Assembly: GCF_001911425.1 (NCBI RefSeq)
Contig: NZ_MPPL01000001.1
Span: 4,041,716-4,105,715 of the forward strand
From: Mucilaginibacter polytrichastri
Lineage (GTDB): Bacteria > Bacteroidota > Bacteroidia > Sphingobacteriales > Sphingobacteriaceae
Reading direction: 5' to 3'
DNA: 64,000 nucleotides
Shown piece after piece: positions 51,895-61,204 of the stretch. Within the stretch, counting starts at the first letter, position 1. Each line of letters opens with the position of its first letter. The notes under the pieces were generated by a model that saw nothing but the letters and a program-made list of their open reading frames with translations, did no database searches and was not told the DNA's origin. The position numbers were made by a program, and so were the translations under genes.

Positions 51895-52671
51895 GTGAAG
51901 ATCGCTACCTATAATATCAACGGCATCAACGGCCGGATTGAGAATTTGCTGCGTTGGCTGGCAGATGCAAAACCGGATGTGGTTTGTTTACAAGAACTGA
52001 AAGCCGAAGATCATAAATTTCCTGAGCGGGCATTACTGGATGCTGGCTACCATGCGATTTGGCAAGGCCAAAAAAGCTGGAATGGTGTGGCTATTCTTTC
52101 ACGCTATGGCGAAATACAGGAAACCCGCCGTGGCCTGGACGGTGATCCGAATGATTCCCATAGTCGTTATATCGAGGCGTTTATTAATGGAGTGGTTATC
52201 GGCTGCCTTTACCTGCCAAACGGCAATCCGTACCCTGGTCCAAAATTCGACTACAAACTCAAATGGATCAAACGACTTACGGCTCACGGCAAAAAATTGC
52301 AGGGTTTTGGTTTGCCAGTCGCACTCATTGGCGATTATAATATTATGCCGACGGAACTCGACACCTATAAACCAGAAAAATATGTAGATAATGCTTTGTT
52401 CCGCCCTGAGTCACGCAAGCTTTGGCGGGAATTGTTAAAAACTGGTTGGACAGACGCTATCCGAAAATTATACCCTAATGAGCGCTTTTACACCTTTTGG
52501 GACTACCTGCGTAACGCCTACGGCCGGGATGCAGGTTTAAGATTGGACCATTTCCTGCTTAATAACTTACTGGAAGCAAGATTAGTTTCCGCCGGAGTTG
52601 ATAAAGAAGTCCGGGGCTGGAAACATACCAGCGACCATGCACCTGTTTGGATCGAACTCAGCGAAGCGTAA
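51895..52671 (+). CDS. xth: Exodeoxyribonuclease III
   Basis: A 258-residue EEP-superfamily nuclease starting at GTG 51895. MKIATYNINGINGRIENLLR, VVCLQELKAED (catalytic Glu), LIGDYNIMPTELD (Asp, Asn), LRLDHFLLNN and the final TSDHAPVWIEL (Asp-His). It cuts at abasic sites and degrades 3' ends, in keeping with the neighbouring glycosylase-like and SRAP genes. Followed 4 bases later by the DUF4385 gene on the same strand. Confidence 0.95.
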   Translation: MKIATYNINGINGRIENLLRWLADAKPDVVCLQELKAEDHKFPERALLDAGYHAIWQGQKSWNGVAILSRYGEIQETRRGLDGDPNDSHSRYIEAFINGVVIGCLYLPNGNPYPGPKFDYKLKWIKRLTAHGKKLQGFGLPVALIGDYNIMPTELDTYKPEKYVDNALFRPESRKLWRELLKTGWTDAIRKLYPNERFYTFWDYLRNAYGRDAGLRLDHFLLNNLLEARLVSAGVDKEVRGWKHTSDHAPVWIELSEA

Positions 52672-52675
52672 AGTC

Positions 52676-53158
52676 ATGTCAGATCAACCCAGTTATCTTA
52701 ATTTTGACAAAAGTAAATATGCCTGGCACCCGAATATTGATTACCGGGCCGAACCGGAACAATACCGCGTAGGCAAAGGCGAACAGGGCGTGCTTATCTG
52801 TGAGCCTTACAAAAGTGAGATTGGCCTATACTGGCGGTTTAGAACTGAAGCAATTGCTAAAGAAAGCAGTGCAAAAATCTATGGCCTATTCTTAACTTAC
52901 CTATCTGACGATGATTTCGTCGGTGCCGATATGGCGCGCAAGTATCTCCAAATGGGTTTCACCCGAGCGCGCCGGTATGCAAATTACAAAGGCGGAAAAA
53001 AATACGACGCCGAAAGAAATTATGCGCAATTAGAACGGGGTACAGGCGATCCCGAAAAGGCCGCGGCGGCCCGTATATTCTATGACTGCTGGAAGGCTGC
53101 TGAAGCTACAGAAACCTATGCCGCAATGAAAAAACAATGGAAGCATGAAAGGGGATAA
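52676..53158 (+). CDS. DUF4385 family protein
   Basis: A 160-residue protein from ATG 52676. YLNFDKSKYAWHPNIDYRAE, PEQYRVGKGEQGVLICEPYK, then KYLQMGFTRARRYANYKGGK are hallmarks of DUF4385. Function unknown. Between exonuclease III and the DUF2256 gene on one strand, overlapping the latter by 14 bases. Confidence 0.9.
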   Translation: MSDQPSYLNFDKSKYAWHPNIDYRAEPEQYRVGKGEQGVLICEPYKSEIGLYWRFRTEAIAKESSAKIYGLFLTYLSDDDFVGADMARKYLQMGFTRARRYANYKGGKKYDAERNYAQLERGTGDPEKAAAARIFYDCWKAAEATETYAAMKKQWKHERG

Positions 53159-53300
53159 AAAACACGACCTCCCGCAAAAGATTTGCATAGTTTGCGGTAG
53201 ACCGTTTTCCTGGCGTAAAAAATGGGAAAAGGTTTGGGAAGAAGTTAAATACTGTTCGGACAAATGCAGGAAGAACCGCGCCAATAGTACTGTTGGTTAG
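53145..53300 (+). CDS. DUF2256 small zinc-ribbon-like protein
   Basis: A 51-residue protein: LPQKICIVCGRPFSWRKKWE, then VWEEVKYCSDKCRKNRANS. CxxC...CxxxC fits a small zinc ribbon, and PFxWRKKW plus VKYCSDxCR are the DUF2256 signatures. It starts inside the end of the DUF4385 gene in another frame. DUF2256 genes are often next to photolyase or repair genes. Confidence 0.93.
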   Translation: MKGDKKHDLPQKICIVCGRPFSWRKKWEKVWEEVKYCSDKCRKNRANSTVG

Positions 53301-53310
53301 TTTTTTCCTG

Positions 53311-56052
53311 TTATCCGAATATGCTTTGTGCTTTTTTAATTGTTTTAGCCAGATCTATACCTTCACCTAACACGCCTTTAAACAGATCTCCGGTTTCTTT
53401 GAGGCGATTCAAAGCATTATCGATGTTGAAGTGCTGAATGGTCAGGCCGGGTTTTACCTCATCCCAGGTGAGCGGCATGGAAACCGTCGCACCTGGTTTA
53501 GGCCTTAATGAATAAGGGCCGGCAATAGTCGCACCAGGTCGGTTTTGTAAAAAGTCAAGATACATTTTGCCTTTACGGGCAGCAATGCTGCGTTCAAGGC
53601 TGGTAAAATCCGGTATTTCTTTGTGTACCAGTTTGACAATGATGTTGGCAAACATCTGGGATTGGTCGTAGGTATATTTACCCTCCAATGGAATGTAGAT
53701 GTGCATCCCGGTTGACCCGGAAGTTTTTGGGTAAGATGGTACATCTATAGCATCCAATATTTTTTTGACTTCCAGTGCGGCTTGTACTACCTGGTCATAA
53801 GTATGTTTATCCGGATCAAGATCAATCACACAATAATCGGGATTGTCCGGGGTATCCGCGCGGCTAAACCATGGGTTGATCTCGATGCAGCCTAAGGAGT
53901 TCATCCATAGCAGGCTTGCCTCATCAGTTGCTACTAAGTATTTGGTTACTTTTCCTTCTCCTGTTACATGATCAAATGTTTTGGCCCAATCGGGTGCTTT
54001 ATCAGTTACATTCTTTTGGTAGAAGCTCTGTCCGTGTATGCCGCCTGGAAAGCGGTTTAAAGACATAGGGCGGTCTTTCAGGTAAGGCATCATATACTCG
54101 CCTACCTTATAATAATAATTAAGCATCTGGCCTTTGGTGATCTTATCCTCCGGCCAATATAATTTCGTAACGTGATTGAATTTAAGGTCGTGCCCGCAAA
54201 CCTTTTTGGTTTGGGAGTCCTCAGTAGGGTTCAGTAGAGTTTTACGTTCATTGGTTTTAACCGGCTCCAGTTTCAGGTCCGTCTCTTTCGCTTTGGCTTT
54301 TGCCTTTGCTTGATGTGTTTCTTTGGCAGATGGCGTTTCTGTAGTCTCTATGTTTATATTTTCCGATTCAGCAATGGTTTCTTCTGTGTCCACCGGGGTT
54401 TCCAAAACGACATCTTTCGCTTTTTTGTCATTGCGCATCCCCTTAAATGATGCCTGGCGGAATACGCCATCGCTGGTCACTTCCGCAAAACCTACTTCGC
54501 AAACCAGTTCAGGTTTTAGCCAGGTCGGTTTTGCGCCCATGCGCTTCGGGCGGAAACGGGTAGGCTTGTCGACATCCACTTCATAGTTGAATGGGCTATC
54601 ATCCGTGATCAGCGGTTTAAATTGCGCCATCATTTCTTTTTGCAGTTTATCGGAAAAGCCAGTACCAACCTTGCCTACAAATTGCAGTTCCTTGCCTTTA
54701 TAAACGCCAAGCACCAATGCGCTGAATGATTTACCAGTACCTTCGTTTTTGGTATATCCCGCGATCACTACTTCCTGCCTGCGCTGTACCTTAACTTTCA
54801 GCCATTCTTTACTGCGCAGGTCAGAAGTGTACACGCTATCAGCTTTTTTGGCGATGATACCTTCCAAACCCATTTTTTCTGCAGCGGCGAAAAAGTCGAT
54901 ACCGTTTGCATCGAATACTTTGCTTTGGCGGATATGGTCGTTATCAGTCGGGAGAATTGATTGCAGGATCGCCTGCCGTTCAATGAGTGGCAGGCCCATC
55001 AGGTTTTTGCCCTCATACCAAAGGATATCGAAAATGTAAAATACCAGGTTGCCGTCAGCTTCGCTCCGCCAGTTTTGCATCGCGCCAAAATCGGATATAC
55101 CCTTTTCATTGAGTACCATCAATTCCCCGTCGAGGACGGCGTTTATGCCCCATTTTGCCAACGCAGCGTTGATCGGGTAATATTTTTCAAAGGGCAGGTT
55201 TTTGCGGGAGATCAGCGAAACTTCTTCTTTTTGAATATTGGCGATGGCACGATACCCGTCCCACTTCACTTCGAAAAGCCATCCCGGCTCGTCAAAAGGC
55301 TCGTCTACTAAAGTCGCCTTCATCGGCGAAATGCTACCTGGCACTTTTGATTTCGGAGCAGACTTAAGTATGGCTTTCAAATCGATATCCGGCGTATCTT
55401 CCGTTTCTACCTCGTCTGCCAATTCTTCATCAGGTACCACATCTTCTTCATGGCCGTTCTGCCACACCTTTTCACTGGTTTTTTCCATCGTTTCAATGGT
55501 CTTACCAGAAAGTACGGATTTGTCCTGCTTAGTAATATCCTTATCGGTGGCAAACTCATCCTTATGCTTGATCATCAGCCAGCCGTTCTCACCCATGCCG
55601 TGCGTTTTAACCATAGCAAATTCGCCATTAAGTTTTTCGCCATGCAGTTTGATTTTTAGCTGGCCGGAAGCCAGTTGCTTCAGCAGGTGTTTTTCCTGCG
55701 CCTTTTTCCCCTTGATCGGTTCAATCGGCTCATAGGTACCCTCGTCCCAAACGATGACCGTCCCTCCACCATATTCCCCTTTCGGAATGATACCCTCAAA
55801 GTTTAAATAATCGAAGGGATGGTCTTCGACCATCATAGCCAGGTGTTTGACCTTTGGGTCGAGGCTTGGCCCTTTTGGTATTGCCCAGCTTTTTAATACG
55901 CCATCCATTTCCAGCCGGAAATCATAATGCAGCCTGGAGGCATCATGCTTTTGTACTACAAAAATCAAGTTGTCTTTGTCTTTACTTTTCCCGGCTTTGG
56001 GTTCTGCGGTCTTTTTAAAGTCCCGCTTTTTGGCGTATTCGGTAAGACCCAT
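53311..56052 (-). CDS. ligD: Multifunctional NHEJ DNA ligase D
   Basis: A 913-residue protein with all three LigD parts in the order phosphoesterase, ligase, polymerase. PE about 25-150 (FVVQKHDASRLHYDFRLEMD, GEYGGGTVIVWD). Ligase about 245-560 with KxDGxR as EVKWDGYRA, plus LDGELMVL and EGIIAKKAD. A Lys-rich linker follows. Primase-polymerase about 615-905 (RPMSLNRFPGG, VIDLDPDKH with the catalytic Asp pair). It repairs double-strand breaks with Ku, coded at 47697. Full length. Confidence 0.97.
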   Translation of the reverse strand: MGLTEYAKKRDFKKTAEPKAGKSKDKDNLIFVVQKHDASRLHYDFRLEMDGVLKSWAIPKGPSLDPKVKHLAMMVEDHPFDYLNFEGIIPKGEYGGGTVIVWDEGTYEPIEPIKGKKAQEKHLLKQLASGQLKIKLHGEKLNGEFAMVKTHGMGENGWLMIKHKDEFATDKDITKQDKSVLSGKTIETMEKTSEKVWQNGHEEDVVPDEELADEVETEDTPDIDLKAILKSAPKSKVPGSISPMKATLVDEPFDEPGWLFEVKWDGYRAIANIQKEEVSLISRKNLPFEKYYPINAALAKWGINAVLDGELMVLNEKGISDFGAMQNWRSEADGNLVFYIFDILWYEGKNLMGLPLIERQAILQSILPTDNDHIRQSKVFDANGIDFFAAAEKMGLEGIIAKKADSVYTSDLRSKEWLKVKVQRRQEVVIAGYTKNEGTGKSFSALVLGVYKGKELQFVGKVGTGFSDKLQKEMMAQFKPLITDDSPFNYEVDVDKPTRFRPKRMGAKPTWLKPELVCEVGFAEVTSDGVFRQASFKGMRNDKKAKDVVLETPVDTEETIAESENINIETTETPSAKETHQAKAKAKAKETDLKLEPVKTNERKTLLNPTEDSQTKKVCGHDLKFNHVTKLYWPEDKITKGQMLNYYYKVGEYMMPYLKDRPMSLNRFPGGIHGQSFYQKNVTDKAPDWAKTFDHVTGEGKVTKYLVATDEASLLWMNSLGCIEINPWFSRADTPDNPDYCVIDLDPDKHTYDQVVQAALEVKKILDAIDVPSYPKTSGSTGMHIYIPLEGKYTYDQSQMFANIIVKLVHKEIPDFTSLERSIAARKGKMYLDFLQNRPGATIAGPYSLRPKPGATVSMPLTWDEVKPGLTIQHFNIDNALNRLKETGDLFKGVLGEGIDLAKTIKKAQSIFG

Positions 56053-56055
56053 TTG

Positions 56056-56229
56056 CTATTTTTTTAGTTCACGCTTTACATCCAACGCGGCAGTTCCGGC
56101 AGCCAAGACTGCTGCTTTTACTTTTTCCTGGGATACATTGAATTCCCTCGCCCAAAATTCAAGGGCGTAGGCGTCATCAATATCTACCGAACGAGTATCC
56201 GGCGTGTTAACCTTAATTTTTCTATTCAT
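56056..56229 (-). CDS. DUF3606 small protein
   Basis: A 57-residue protein: NTPDTRSVDIDDAYALEFWA, then REFNVSQEKVKAAVLAAG. These are the DUF3606 signature (DIDDxYAVxFWxxxFxVSxxxLxxAV). Function unknown; frequent in soil bacteria near stress or repair genes. Ends just before LigD on the same strand, with a hairpin between it and the next gene upstream. Confidence 0.9.
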   Translation of the reverse strand: MNRKIKVNTPDTRSVDIDDAYALEFWAREFNVSQEKVKAAVLAAGTAALDVKRELKK

Positions 56230-56252
56230 ATCTTGTATGATCCCCGGACAAC

Positions 56253-56277
56253 AAAGCCCCTTGCGGGGCTTTCCTTA
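56253..56277 (-). terminator. Hairpin at the end of the small Lys-rich gene
   Basis: AAAGCCCC-ttgc-GGGGCTTT (56253-56260, 56265-56272), directly after the stop at 56275. Read on the minus strand it is followed by TTTGTTG, so a modest intrinsic terminator. Confidence 0.65.
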
Positions 56278-56448
56278 TTTTTTTCCTTCAAGTTTCTTTT
56301 CAACCACAGCACGTTTGTTACTGCCGGTAGCCTTTTTGGCTTCTTCTACCTTTTTAGGTGATGTGCCTTCTTTCTTTGCTTCATACTTTAATTCATGTGG
56401 TTGTTCCGATACGGAACTCCGCTCCACTTTTGATCCTCTTGTTGCCAT
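56275..56448 (-). CDS. Small Lys-rich hypothetical protein
   Basis: A 57-residue highly charged protein: MATRGSKVERSSVSEQPHEL, then EGTSPKKVEEAKKATGSNKR. Probably unstructured; such basic tiny proteins may bind DNA or act in general stress. No known family. Same strand and just upstream of the DUF3606 gene. Confidence 0.7.
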   Translation of the reverse strand: MATRGSKVERSSVSEQPHELKYEAKKEGTSPKKVEEAKKATGSNKRAVVEKKLEGKK

Positions 56449-56794
56449 AGTTTCATTGTTTTACATGTCTATTGATAACAAGGTAACAAACACACTGTTT
56501 TAACCTCTAATTTATTTTATTTCAAGTGATAGGTATGATTATATTTCAGATTGAAAGGTTACTTATTCCACAATACCATTTATCTTTTGATGTAAATTGA
56601 AAAACAAAACGGCTATTGTTTTTCAGGCAAAATCAATTTACTTTTGGGTGTGCTTGTTGGTAAGCCCGCTCGTCCGTGCAAAGATCTCATCATCCAATTA
56701 TTAGATAATATAAACTTATACCAGGCTTATTATCGAACCACAGATTACGGACGCAAATTTCAGGTAATCGGCTTGGTTAACGTAAGGATATATT
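56449..56794. other. 346-base spacer
   Basis: Separates divergent genes at 56448 and 56795. It must hold two promoters. No clear TAnnTTTG element is seen. A run from 56644 can be read as protein but overlaps the gene at 56795 out of frame and is judged spurious. Confidence 0.5.
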
Positions 56795-57583
56795 ATGAAC
56801 CACATCGATTTTTTCAAACTTCAAGCAAAAAATCTCCATCGAGATTACAAAACCAAAAAAACTATTTCAGCTGAGAATGGCAAGTCATATTTGGAATATG
56901 AACCAAAATTCTTTGACATCGATGCCATTTTCGAGGACTACGAAATCGACAATGAAGATTTCAGTCTGATGAGCGCGCAACACCTCGTAGCAAAAATGCT
57001 CAGGCTTAATAAATGGTCGGATTTAATAAACGCCACCAAGCCTCAACTGGAATTAGCAAAGCTGAAATTTATCAATCAAAATAAAATTCCTTTAGTGGAA
57101 TGGGACATCCAAGTCGCGGGTGTCGAGCGCGAACATGATATGGTTTTCGACCCTAATGATGAATTGGATTACTACAAATATTGCCTCAGTCATTATGATG
57201 AATCTGTCATATTTTCTCCCACTTATCTTTTAGATAAAAGTTTAGCCGAAATGACTGATAATGAAAGCGACGAACCACGGAAAGTGTATGACCCTGAAAC
57301 AAGCGTAAAAATTACTTCCCTACCGTTGAGTGAGGCAGATCGTGCTGAATTTGTAGAGATGGCAAACGGTGTCTTTGATTACGTCATAGAGCGTATGGAA
57401 CCACTCCATCCCGAGCCAACCCGCAAACTTTGGGATGCTGAAGGTTTCGTGGATAATCTTTTGAATGAGGAAATGCTCCCTATTGATCGTGAGCAATTAT
57501 GGACAATGTTCGAACATTTTTTGATTGGACATGTGGCAAATTTGGCTGCGCAGGCAGACGAAATGATTACCAAGATGAATTAG
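56795..57583 (+). CDS. Hypothetical protein, Glyoxalase_8-like N-terminus
   Basis: A 262-residue acidic protein. The N-terminal DFFKLQAKNLHRDYKT, then YEPKFFDIDAIFEDYEIDN and FSLMSAQHLVAKMLRLNKWS look like the small helical module seen in glyoxalase-related proteins (Glyoxalase_8), where QAKxL and AxxLGxxxW recur. The rest (HPEPTRKLWDAEGFVDNLLN, IGHVANLAAQADEMI) is unfamiliar. Role unknown. Confidence 0.75.
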   Translation: MNHIDFFKLQAKNLHRDYKTKKTISAENGKSYLEYEPKFFDIDAIFEDYEIDNEDFSLMSAQHLVAKMLRLNKWSDLINATKPQLELAKLKFINQNKIPLVEWDIQVAGVEREHDMVFDPNDELDYYKYCLSHYDESVIFSPTYLLDKSLAEMTDNESDEPRKVYDPETSVKITSLPLSEADRAEFVEMANGVFDYVIERMEPLHPEPTRKLWDAEGFVDNLLNEEMLPIDREQLWTMFEHFLIGHVANLAAQADEMITKMN

Positions 57584-57625
57584 CATAAGCAATTTCGGAG
57601 CTTTCCTGACAAGAATGAGCGTAAA

Positions 57626-57663
57626 TGCCCTCAATATTAATACAGTGTTGAGGGCATTTTTAT
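57626..57663 (+). terminator. Intrinsic terminator, bidirectional
   Basis: ATGCCCTCAA (57626-57635) pairs with TTGAGGGCAT (57649-57658), then TTTTA. A-run upstream. It lies between the convergent gene ends at 57583 and 57723. Confidence 0.85.
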
Positions 57664-57722
57664 TTATAGTTCCAATGTTCATTAATAATGCGCCGGCTGT
57701 TCAGGCGGGAGCCTTGCAATCA

Positions 57723-58840
57723 TTATTCATTTATCTTTAATTGCTGTTCATCGGTTACGATGATTTCAGGTTTACCCTTGTAGTCGATCACCTTCCCCGA
57801 TACGGTGATAATTTTACCTTCCAGGTCTTTGAACTTATCCTTCGCGCCCTCTCTTAACACAAGGGTTAGCAACTGATCAGGATAGGCAGCGCCAAGATTA
57901 ACCAGGGTCATTTCACCCATTGTTCTTGTGCTGTAGGCTTTTGCTGTTAGCGACACCCATTCATTCAGGTGCGAAGCTGCATCTTTAATATCGATCACTT
58001 TAGGAACGTTGGCTGCCATTGGTGTTCCGATATGCGTTTCAGCTTTACCCGTAACCGGATAGGCAGCAAATATTTTATTAAGCTCACCCGCTAAACGGAT
58101 ACCCGCCATCTCGATACGCTGCTGCACCACCGGGATATTCGCCTGGTAATAGGCATCATCCAGTTTGTTGCTCTTTGCTACATCGCCATAAATCTTGGTA
58201 CTGACCTGGTAGCTTTCCCATAGCCACTGCATGGGGCTATCTTTTTGCCATTGGGCTATTTGTTGTGGATTGGCATTGTCATAATCTTTGGCCATCTGAT
58301 CAAATGTTTTCTTTCGCGGCCGATCAGCCCGCTGTCCCATAGGCTATGAAGGTTACTGCCTTTACTGTTAAATTGAACTTGTATGGTGTTGCCGCCTTTA
58401 TCTTCCGCACGGCTGACATGCATGGGCTGGTGGCTATCACCGATGAAATGTACCAGGAATTTCAGTGCGGTGGCTTTTTCCTCATTACTCGTCGTATTAC
58501 TTTTTAATTGTTCTTCGCAGTGCTATATCGCGCCATAGACATTATCTGCACCCTGTTTTTTTACCTCCTCAGAAAATTGCGCAAAGGAATAACCCAAAGG
58601 CAGATCTACATAATGCCAGGGACCGGTTTTTTTATATTCCGGCGTATTCCTTACTTCATCCGCCCAGGATGCAATATCTCCAATGGCCTGATCACCAAGC
58701 AATGCCTTAATTGAGTTTTTAGCAGCCGGGTTAAGATGAGCCTCCGCAATCGTGGCCACTGTCTTATGGCCTACACTTCCCCACGAAATCAATATCACCG
58801 CAACAAATACCATCAAAATGGTCCATACACTTTTCTTCAT
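57723..58840 (-). pseudogene. S1/P1 nuclease, broken by an amber stop and a frameshift
   Basis: ATG 58840 opens a signal peptide followed by SWGSVGHKTVATIAEAHLNP, IASWADEVR and GPWHYVDLP, the zinc ligands of S1/P1 nucleases. At 58523-58525 a TAG (GAI-stop-HCEEQL) interrupts. The same frame continues HFIGDSHQPMHVSRAEDKGG up to LWDSGLI, then shifts near 58320 into KKTFDQMAKDYDNANPQQIA. A C-terminal 60-residue OB-like tail (LEGKIITVSGKVIDYKGKPE) is fused on. Two lesions make it inactive. It would have been a secreted or periplasmic nuclease. Confidence 0.9.
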
Positions 58841-58861
58841 GGTCCAAAGATAAAGAGCCAA

Positions 58862-59212
58862 AGGTTAACATCGTGTTAACATCCTTTAGTAGTTTAAACC
58901 CTGAGATCTTCCGGATTCATTCTCCCTTTAATTTTTCCTAAAAAAATCCTCAAAATTAGGGCATCCCCTTCGGGCCTGGCTTTCCGCTATATCTTCTACG
59001 AAGGATGCCGCTGCAATCCATGATGCGAAAAGTGAATGGTGTTTCTTTTTTTGCAGGCAGCGGAGGTCCAATGATTTGCCTTTTTGGTTTCCCTTTTTTT
59101 GTTGTCTGAAGTCTTTATCGCCTACGGCTCCAATGGCATTTTTTTATTTAATCAATAATTATTTTAAACGAAACGGGTAAAAAGCGCAGCTAAAATCAAG
59201 CCCGGAGTTGTC
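58862..59212. other. 350-base spacer with a REP-like hairpin
   Basis: No gene found. It lies between the dead nuclease gene and the coupling-protein gene. A palindromic element at 58960-59009 is listed separately. AT-rich elsewhere. The 5' part of the coupling protein may have been lost here. Confidence 0.5.
58960..59009. repeat. REP-like palindromic element
   Basis: GGCATCCCCTTCG (58960-58972) pairs, with a two-base bulge, with CGAAGGATGCC (58999-59009). The sequence in the loop (GGGCCTGGCTTTCCGCTAT) resembles repetitive extragenic elements I recall from Bacteroidota genomes. Only one copy is seen in this window. Confidence 0.45.
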
Positions 59213-61189
59213 GTGGGGTTTGCAAAAGACTTCGGCATAATTCGGTCACTCGTACCTCGTTCCCTCAGCCTTCGGCACTTATTCCGATTCTGGGGCATTT
59301 TTTTTACTCCACTGGATAAGCTCAGTCACCTTATAATTTATTCTGTCCTGGTCTATAGTAAGCTGACCACGTTTGGCCTCATCTGCCTGGTCAGCATCGG
59401 TACGCTGGCAAAAAAGAAAACAGACCTCGACCCTAAAAAGCATATCATCTATCCGCTTGCAATCGGTCTGTTCCTGTTCTTCGGCAGCATTGTGTTCGAG
59501 GGTCGTGCCTCCCCGGTAGCATTTGCCTATACCAGCTGGTATAACCTGCTTTACATGATTTGCTCATTCGCGGGGGCGCTCATGGTAAGCGTGTCTATGG
59601 ACAACATTTCCAAGTTCATCAAATCCGGCCTGGGCAAGGACAAATGGAATTCCGAAGCGGAGAGCTTCATGCAGCCGGTCAAGCGCGTGGATACACCATA
59701 CTCGGTCAACATCCCCATGCTTTTCTATTACAAGGGCAAAGTCAGGAATGGCTGGATCAATATCTGCAATGTTTTTCGTGGCACCATGGTCATCGGAACG
59801 CCAGGCTCGGGTAAATCGTTTAGCATCGTCAATCCCTTTATTCGTCAGCTGATTGCTAAAGAGTTTGCGGTATGCCTGTACGATTTTAAGTTTCCCGACC
59901 TCGGCCATATTGCTTACTACCATTACTTATTGGCCAAGCAAAACGGAAAACTGAATGGCTTTGCCTTTCATGTCATCAATTTAAATGATATTGAAAAAAG
60001 CCGCAGGATCAACCCCTGGCGGGCAGACTATATCAAGTCACTTGCAGATGCGGCAGAAACTGCCGAAGCTTTGGTGGAGGCCTTGAAAAAAGGTGACCGT
60101 TCCGGCGGCAGTGACCAGTTCTTTACGCAATCTGCCATTAATTTCTTAGCGTCATGTGTGTATTTCATGAGCAAATATAAAGGCGGCATTTATTCCAGCT
60201 TTCCCCATGTGCTGGCACTGCTTAACCATTCCTATGAGGATATTTTTAATGCCCTGACCTCTGAACCTGAATTGCGCTCCCTGCTGTCTCCCTTTATGAC
60301 CGCTTATAATGCGAAGGCTACAGACCAGTTAGAAGGCCAGATCGGTACTTTAAAGATCTTTATCAGCCGTTTAGCAACAAAAGAAATGTATTGGGTTTTT
60401 TCAGGGAATGACTTTGACCTGAAAATTTCAGCAAAGGAAAATCCCGGAATACTGGTGCTGGCAAACGACCCGAATACCCAAAATATCAATTCGGCCTGCT
60501 ATTCTATTATCATTAACCGCCTGACGAAGCTGATCAACACCAAAGGTAATTTGCCTTCGGCGCTCATCGTGGACGAAGTACCCACGCTGTTTGTTCACCG
60601 GGTGGAAAACCTGATTGCAACCGCAAGATCGAACAAGGTCGCTGTATTAATGGGATTACAAGAACTGCCCCAATTCAATCAGCAATATGGTAAAGATACA
60701 GCAGCCACAATTACCGCTGTCGTTGGGACTGTCCTTTCCGGTTCTGTAAGGAATAAAGAAACATTAGAATGGCTGGAACGGCTTTTTGGTAAATCCAAAC
60801 AGATCGGTGAAGGGCTGTCCATCGACCGTAACAAAACGTCAACCTCCTTAAATGAAAAGCTGGAAGTATTGATCCCTGCCGGAAAGATCGCTTCATTAAA
60901 CTCGGGAGAGATGGTGGGTGTAATTGCGGCTGATGTGCAGGAAAAGTATACCGGGCAGTTTGAAACTTCAGCCGTAAACTGTCGGATTAATCTTGATCTG
61001 GAGGCTATCAACCAGGAAGAAAAAAACTACAAGACTTTACCATCCTTTTATGATTTTGATGGAAAAATGGACGAAAAGCTTCGTCAGAACTTCAACCATA
61101 TCAGCCAGCAGATTCAGGAAATGGTACTGGCTTTTAAGCCGAAGGCATCGGGCACTCCTGCCAAAGCCTCCATGAAGAAAAACGACTAA
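59213..61189 (+). CDS. Conjugative coupling ATPase (TraG/VirD4 type, MobC-like)
   Basis: A 658-residue protein, start uncertain (GTG 59213 is used). Hydrophobic segments lie near 40-65 and 80-125. Walker A is GTPGSGKSFSIVNPFIRQL (about 197-205), then VCLYDFKFPDLG, a Walker B LIVDEVPTLF (about 443-452), and ARSNKVAVLMGLQELPQFN, as in T4SS coupling proteins of Bacteroidota elements. It moves the relaxase-DNA complex to the transfer channel at the inner membrane. The first 30 residues are unlike usual N-termini, so the 5' end may be truncated. No relaxase gene is visible upstream. Confidence 0.88.
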   Translation: MGFAKDFGIIRSLVPRSLSLRHLFRFWGIFFTPLDKLSHLIIYSVLVYSKLTTFGLICLVSIGTLAKKKTDLDPKKHIIYPLAIGLFLFFGSIVFEGRASPVAFAYTSWYNLLYMICSFAGALMVSVSMDNISKFIKSGLGKDKWNSEAESFMQPVKRVDTPYSVNIPMLFYYKGKVRNGWINICNVFRGTMVIGTPGSGKSFSIVNPFIRQLIAKEFAVCLYDFKFPDLGHIAYYHYLLAKQNGKLNGFAFHVINLNDIEKSRRINPWRADYIKSLADAAETAEALVEALKKGDRSGGSDQFFTQSAINFLASCVYFMSKYKGGIYSSFPHVLALLNHSYEDIFNALTSEPELRSLLSPFMTAYNAKATDQLEGQIGTLKIFISRLATKEMYWVFSGNDFDLKISAKENPGILVLANDPNTQNINSACYSIIINRLTKLINTKGNLPSALIVDEVPTLFVHRVENLIATARSNKVAVLMGLQELPQFNQQYGKDTAATITAVVGTVLSGSVRNKETLEWLERLFGKSKQIGEGLSIDRNKTSTSLNEKLEVLIPAGKIASLNSGEMVGVIAADVQEKYTGQFETSAVNCRINLDLEAINQEEKNYKTLPSFYDFDGKMDEKLRQNFNHISQQIQEMVLAFKPKASGTPAKASMKKND

Positions 61190-61204
61190 CCCAATAATTG
61201 TAAC

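Noticed and set aside
56644..56874. A 76-residue plus-strand frame before the gene at 56795
   Set aside because: It overlaps a better gene out of frame and has no recognisable motif.
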